A stretch of 64,000 nucleotides of DNA, taken from positions 558,001-622,000 of the forward strand of contig NZ_JACCFP010000001.1 of assembly GCF_013410655.1 (NCBI RefSeq), written 5' to 3'. Position 1 is the stretch's first letter. Every line of letters starts with the position of its first letter. Below are positions 60,566 to 64,000 of the stretch, piece by piece. Both the position numbers and the translations under genes were made by a program. The notes below the pieces were generated by a model. It searched no databases and had not been told where the DNA came from. It was given only the letters and a program-made list of their open reading frames with translations. This stretch comes from Nocardioides thalensis (GTDB lineage Bacteria > Actinomycetota > Actinomycetes > Propionibacteriales > Nocardioidaceae).

Positions 60566-61304
60566 GGTAGGCCTCCAGGACTCGGGGGTCGTTCTGAACG
60601 ACCGAGGGCGGGCCCTCGCAGATGGGGCGGCCGCGGTCGAACACCACGACGTGGTCGGAGAGGCTCATGACCAGGTCCATGTTGTGCTCGACCACGATGA
60701 ACGTGCGGCCCTCCGCGTTGAGCGAGCGGACCAGTCCGGCGATCCGGTCGATGAGGGCGGGGTTCACGCCGCCCGCCGGCTCGTCGAGCATGATCGTCTC
60801 GGGGTCTGCCATCAGCACGCCGGCCAGCTCGAGCAGCTTCTGCTGCCCGTAGGACAGGTCGCGGGCCTCGACCGACTCGAGGTGCTCGATCCCGACCCGG
60901 GTGAGCAGCTCGCGGGCGCGGTCGATGTCGCCCTTGTGGCGCGCGGACGCCAGCAGCAGCGGGACGCTCGGCGGCCGCACCGCCGCCAGCACGTTCTCCA
61001 GGACGGTCATCCGCGGGAAGATCCGGCAGAGCTGGAAGCTGCGCCCGATCCCGGCGCGCGCGATCCGGTGCGGTGCCTTGCCCGTGATGTCGCGGCCGTC
61101 GTACGTCACCGTCCCGGTGTCGGGCTTGATCATGCCGGTGACGCAGTTGAAGAACGTCGTCTTGCCGGAGCCGTTGGGCCCGATCAGCGCGTTGACCTTG
61201 CCGTGGTGGAACGTGACGTCGGCACCGTCGACGGCGCGGACGCCGCCGAACGCCTTGGCGAGGCCGCGGGTCTCGAGCCCGGTGACGGTCGCGGTCGCGG
61301 TCAT
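60555..61304 (-). CDS. livG: Liv-type ABC transporter ATPase LivG
   Basis: A 249-residue ATPase with Walker A GPNGSGKTT, signature LSYGQQKLLE, Walker B IMLDEPAGGVNP and VEHNMDLVMSLSDHVVV. The ITGKAPHRIARAGIGRSFQ segment is diagnostic for LivG. ATGA overlap with livM. Confidence 0.92.
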   Translation of the reverse strand: MTATATVTGLETRGLAKAFGGVRAVDGADVTFHHGKVNALIGPNGSGKTTFFNCVTGMIKPDTGTVTYDGRDITGKAPHRIARAGIGRSFQLCRIFPRMTVLENVLAAVRPPSVPLLLASARHKGDIDRARELLTRVGIEHLESVEARDLSYGQQKLLELAGVLMADPETIMLDEPAGGVNPALIDRIAGLVRSLNAEGRTFIVVEHNMDLVMSLSDHVVVFDRGRPICEGPPSVVQNDPRVLEAYLGI

Positions 61305-62437
61305 GAGCGCGCTCCTTCGGTGACGCGGCGGTGGGTGCCGCCGGCGGACTGGTCGCCGCCCTGGGCGGCGCGGCGCTGCTCGGCGAGCTCGGCCGCGGTC
61401 ACCTCGCGGATCGACGAGGACTGCGGCCGGAACCGCTTCACCAGCCCGGCGGCCGCGGGGAGGATGCCGTCCGGCATGAACAGGACGACGACGGCGAGGA
61501 GCAGGCCTGTGGCGGTGAGGTGGAACTGCGAGTCGCCGTACTCCGCCTTGAAGAACTCCACGGCGTAGCCGACGATCACGGCTCCCAGCAGCGGGCCGAA
61601 CAGGCTGCGGACGCCGCCGAGCAGGCTCATCAGCACCATGTAGGCGCCGCCGAGGATCGAGAACTGGAAGACGGGGTCGAGGTAGCCGAACCACAGCGCG
61701 TAGAGGCCCCCGCCGAGGGCGGTGACGAACGCCGACAGCACGAACGCGACCAGCTTGTAGCCGAAGGTCGGTACGCCGAGCGCCTGGGCCTTGTCCTCGT
61801 CCTCGCGGATCGCCTTGAGGCCGATGCCGAAGCGCGAGCGGTCGATGAGCCACCACACGAGCAGCGCGACGGCGAGGAGCGCGGTGAACAGGTAGAAGAA
61901 GCGTTCGTGCTGCTCCGGCCGGAGCACCTCCGGCCCCCACGGACGCGGAACCCGAAGGCCGTTGGACCCGCCGGTGAAGCTCGCCCAGGACTGGAAGACG
62001 AGCAGCAGGATCAGCACGAACGCGATCGAGACGATCACGAACGACGCGCCGCGCACGCGCAGGCTCGCGATGCCGATCGGCACGGCGATCGCCGCCGTGA
62101 TGAGACCTCCGAGCGCCAGCGCGACCCACGGATTCATGTCGACCTCGAGGATCAGCAGCCCGGTCGCGTAGCCGCCGAGTCCGGCGTACGCCGCGTGGCC
62201 GAGCGACATGTAGCCGGTGAACCCGCCCATGAAGTTCCAGCCGGTGGCCAGGACGGCGTAGCTCATGATCACGACGCCGACGGACAGGATGAACGGGTTC
62301 GCGGCGATCGACGGGAACGAGAGCACGGCTGCCGCGAGGACGACCACGCCGGCGAGCTTGAGCACGATCGCGGCGCCGCCGGAGCGTCGCTGCGTCGCAG
62401 CAGTCGCCGGGGTGACGGTGTCAGAAGCGCTGGGCAA
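61301..62437 (-). CDS. livM: Liv-type ABC transporter permease LivM
   Basis: A 378-residue membrane permease with about ten helices (GWNFMGGFTGYMSLGHAAYA, then AIREDEDKAQALGVPTFGYK as the coupling loop) and a 40-residue cytoplasmic C-terminal tail. Overlaps livH by 17 bases. Confidence 0.92.
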   Translation of the reverse strand: MPSASDTVTPATAATQRRSGGAAIVLKLAGVVVLAAAVLSFPSIAANPFILSVGVVIMSYAVLATGWNFMGGFTGYMSLGHAAYAGLGGYATGLLILEVDMNPWVALALGGLITAAIAVPIGIASLRVRGASFVIVSIAFVLILLLVFQSWASFTGGSNGLRVPRPWGPEVLRPEQHERFFYLFTALLAVALLVWWLIDRSRFGIGLKAIREDEDKAQALGVPTFGYKLVAFVLSAFVTALGGGLYALWFGYLDPVFQFSILGGAYMVLMSLLGGVRSLFGPLLGAVIVGYAVEFFKAEYGDSQFHLTATGLLLAVVVLFMPDGILPAAAGLVKRFRPQSSSIREVTAAELAEQRRAAQGGDQSAGGTHRRVTEGARS

Positions 62438-63299
62438 GACGACCTCCGAAGAATCCCTGGGGGCGCACCATCAGGGTCAGGAACAGGGCGAGGTAGAAGC
62501 AGGTCTGGGCCCAGGTCGTGCCGAGCTCGATCTGGAGCAGGCTCTGGCTCAGGCCGAGGACCATGGCCGCGATCGCGGCGCCGGGGATGCTGCCGAGGCC
62601 GCCGACGACGATGATCGCCATCAGCGGGCCGATCCAGTGCCAGTGCAGCGAGGGGTAGATCGTCGCGTCCAGCGACAGCGCGGTGCCGCCGATGGCCGCC
62701 GTGGCGAGCCCGAGACCGAAGCCGTAGCCGGCCACCCGGTCGGTGTTGATGCCGAGCAGCTCGGCCGCCTCCGGGTGCTGGATCGTCGCGCGGAGCGCCT
62801 GGCCGAAGCGCGTCTTCGTCAGGAGCAGGAAGAGCGCGACGAGCGACGCGGCCGCGAGACCGAACGCGATCAGCTTCACCACGGCGATGTTGGCGCCGAG
62901 GATCTCGATGTCGCTGCCGCCGTAGGGCAGCCGGATCCGGCGCTGGCTGCCGGACCAGATGTAGCCGAGCAGGCCCTCGATCACCAGCGCGATCGCGAAC
63001 GTCAGCAGCACCGACATCATCGTGAGCGTCGCCGGGCGGAGCCGGCTGATGAGCAGCCGCTGCATGCCGACGCCCACGAGGAAGAACAGCGGGACGGTGA
63101 TGACGAGCGACAGCAGCGGGTCGAGCCCGGTCTCGGTGTTGAAGTACCAGGCGAGGTAGGCGGCGAGGATCAGGAACGCCGAGTGGGCGATCATCACCAC
63201 CCGCATCACGCCGAAGTAGAGGGTCAGGCCGGCGGCCAGGAGGGCGTAGAGCCCTCCCAGCAGCAGGCCGAGGACGATGCTCTGGAGGAGCAGGGACAT
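62421..63299 (-). CDS. livH: Liv-type ABC transporter permease LivH
   Basis: A 292-residue permease with about eight helices (SIVLGLLLGGLYALLAAGLT, LRATIQHPEAAELLGINTDR coupling loop). Partner of LivM. It follows the substrate-binding protein gene by 21 bases. Confidence 0.92.
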   Translation of the reverse strand: MSLLLQSIVLGLLLGGLYALLAAGLTLYFGVMRVVMIAHSAFLILAAYLAWYFNTETGLDPLLSLVITVPLFFLVGVGMQRLLISRLRPATLTMMSVLLTFAIALVIEGLLGYIWSGSQRRIRLPYGGSDIEILGANIAVVKLIAFGLAAASLVALFLLLTKTRFGQALRATIQHPEAAELLGINTDRVAGYGFGLGLATAAIGGTALSLDATIYPSLHWHWIGPLMAIIVVGGLGSIPGAAIAAMVLGLSQSLLQIELGTTWAQTCFYLALFLTLMVRPQGFFGGRLAQRF

Positions 63300-63320
63300 G
63301 GAGAGCTCAGACCTTCCGGG

Positions 63321-64000
63321 TCACCAGGCGGGCTTGTCAGCGATCAGGTCGGCCTCGGCCTGCTCCTCGGGGAGCACGATCCGGATCTCGCCGTCGATCC
63401 ACTGCTGGACCATGTGGGCGCTCTGCGGCCGACCGGCCTCGTCCCACGACAGCGGGCCGACCACGGTCTCGACCTCGTTCTCGTGCAGCCAGTCGATCAT
63501 CGTCTGGTGGCACTCGGGGTCCTCGAGCGCGGACTCCGCGCAGTCGGCGGCCTCGACGGCGGCGGCGAGCACCTGGCCGGTCGTCCAGGCGTTGGCCTGG
63601 TCCTCCGACGGCGCCTCGCCGTAGGTGTCGGTGTAGAACTCGACGAACTCCTGGTTGGACGGGTACTCCGCCTGCGGCGTGTAGCCGGTGGGGGCGAGGA
63701 TGCCCTCGGTCTTGCCGCCGATCGCCTTCTCGAACTCGGGCTCGGTGGGAGCCGTCGAGAACGCGGCCATCTTCGGCTGGTAGTCGAGCTGCTGGAGGGC
63801 GAGGATCAGGTTGACGGCGTCCTGGTACTGCGTGCCGCCGATCACCATGTCGGCGTTGCTGTCGGCGATCTTGGCCGCGATGCTGTCGAAGTTGGTGGTG
63901 TTGGGCGGGTAGACCTCGTCGACGACGATCCGGATGCCCATCTCGTCGAGCTTGTCGCGCAGGCCGTAGGCCGTGCCCATGGCGAACGGGTCGTCCATCG
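63321..64000 (-). CDS. Liv-type ABC transporter substrate-binding protein, 5' part missing
   Basis: The C-terminal 226 residues of a periplasmic-type binding protein (Peripla_BP_6). PPNTTNFDSIAAKIADSNAD and ADMVIGGTQYQDAVNLILAL are usual for LivK-like proteins, and a single Cys pair (CAESALEDPEC) is visible. The N-terminus and signal peptide lie beyond the right edge. First gene visible of the leftward transport/catabolic unit. Confidence 0.88.
   Translation of the reverse strand, partial: MDDPFAMGTAYGLRDKLDEMGIRIVVDEVYPPNTTNFDSIAAKIADSNADMVIGGTQYQDAVNLILALQQLDYQPKMAAFSTAPTEPEFEKAIGGKTEGILAPTGYTPQAEYPSNQEFVEFYTDTYGEAPSEDQANAWTTGQVLAAAVEAADCAESALEDPECHQTMIDWLHENEVETVVGPLSWDEAGRPQSAHMVQQWIDGEIRIVLPEEQAEADLIADKPAW

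Overview
The window is very GC-rich, with many GTG starts, dense ATGA/GTGA stop-start overlaps and Shine-Dalgarno sites of the GGAGG type. Gene content and order point to a motile actinomycete, most likely Nocardioides or a close relative: an actinobacterial flagellar/chemotaxis cluster, a SigB/SigF-type sigma factor, a PAS-ANTAR protein, an Rpf resuscitation factor, and the order pmt / rsmI / tatD / rpfB / rsmA / ispE known from Mycobacterium. I saw no tRNA, rRNA, CRISPR array, transposase, integrase or phage gene.

Region 1 (1-17321) is motility and chemotaxis. Reading left: cheR-cheY-cheX (cheX cut by the window edge), flagellin, fliD-fliS-small protein, and fliA. Reading right: cheB, flgN-flgK-flgL-fliW-csrA, cheA-cheW-soluble chemoreceptor, a small protein of unknown function, and a DevR/DosR-like response regulator. 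The regulatory DNA is unusually legible. Five transcripts (cheR, cheB, flagellin, flgN, cheA) carry a candidate sigma-28 promoter of the form CTCA-N16-nCCGAT. The fliA/flgN divergent region and the leader of the 16100 gene instead carry GGGACCnTGGTCCC, which has the half-sites and spacing of the mycobacterial DosR box. A third layer is suggested by fliW-csrA plus GGA-rich leaders, including a hairpin that hides a ribosome binding site. The inferred hierarchy is DevR-like regulator, then FliA, then structural and chemotaxis genes, with CsrA acting on translation.

Region 2 (17330-27074) holds a SigB/SigF-type sigma factor with a probable self-recognised promoter, a leftward redox cassette (heme-oxygenase-fold iron enzyme, CDGSH protein, zinc alcohol dehydrogenase), a PAS-ANTAR protein, a stress-type SDR, and a tightly packed run of a methyltransferase, an acidic protein, membrane and lipoproteins, a divergent Nramp transporter and a PRC-barrel protein.

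Region 3 (27095-39364) is the housekeeping block pmt, rsmI, an alpha/beta hydrolase, tatD, rpfB, rsmA, ispE and an ABC-F ATPase, interrupted by a divergent formylglycine-generating enzyme / sulfatase pair. Region 4 (39514-49802) has a MarR-controlled hydrolase/methyltransferase pair, a membrane two-component system followed by a train of tandem repeats and hairpins, an unknown leftward gene, and a one-polypeptide transmembrane ECF sigma factor.

Region 5 (49960-64000) reads leftward throughout: a glutamate-type ABC importer (gluABCD), then a Liv-type ABC importer followed by a Gfo/Idh/MocA oxidoreductase, a DUF993 protein, a sugar isomerase/epimerase-like TIM barrel and two secreted proteins, which looks like an uptake and catabolism unit for an unidentified sugar-like substrate.

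At least three short repeat families are scattered through the window. One has compensatory changes in its stem, one lies in frame inside the mannosyltransferase gene, and one supplies the stop codon of rsmA and, in a related form, lies in frame inside the ABC-F gene.
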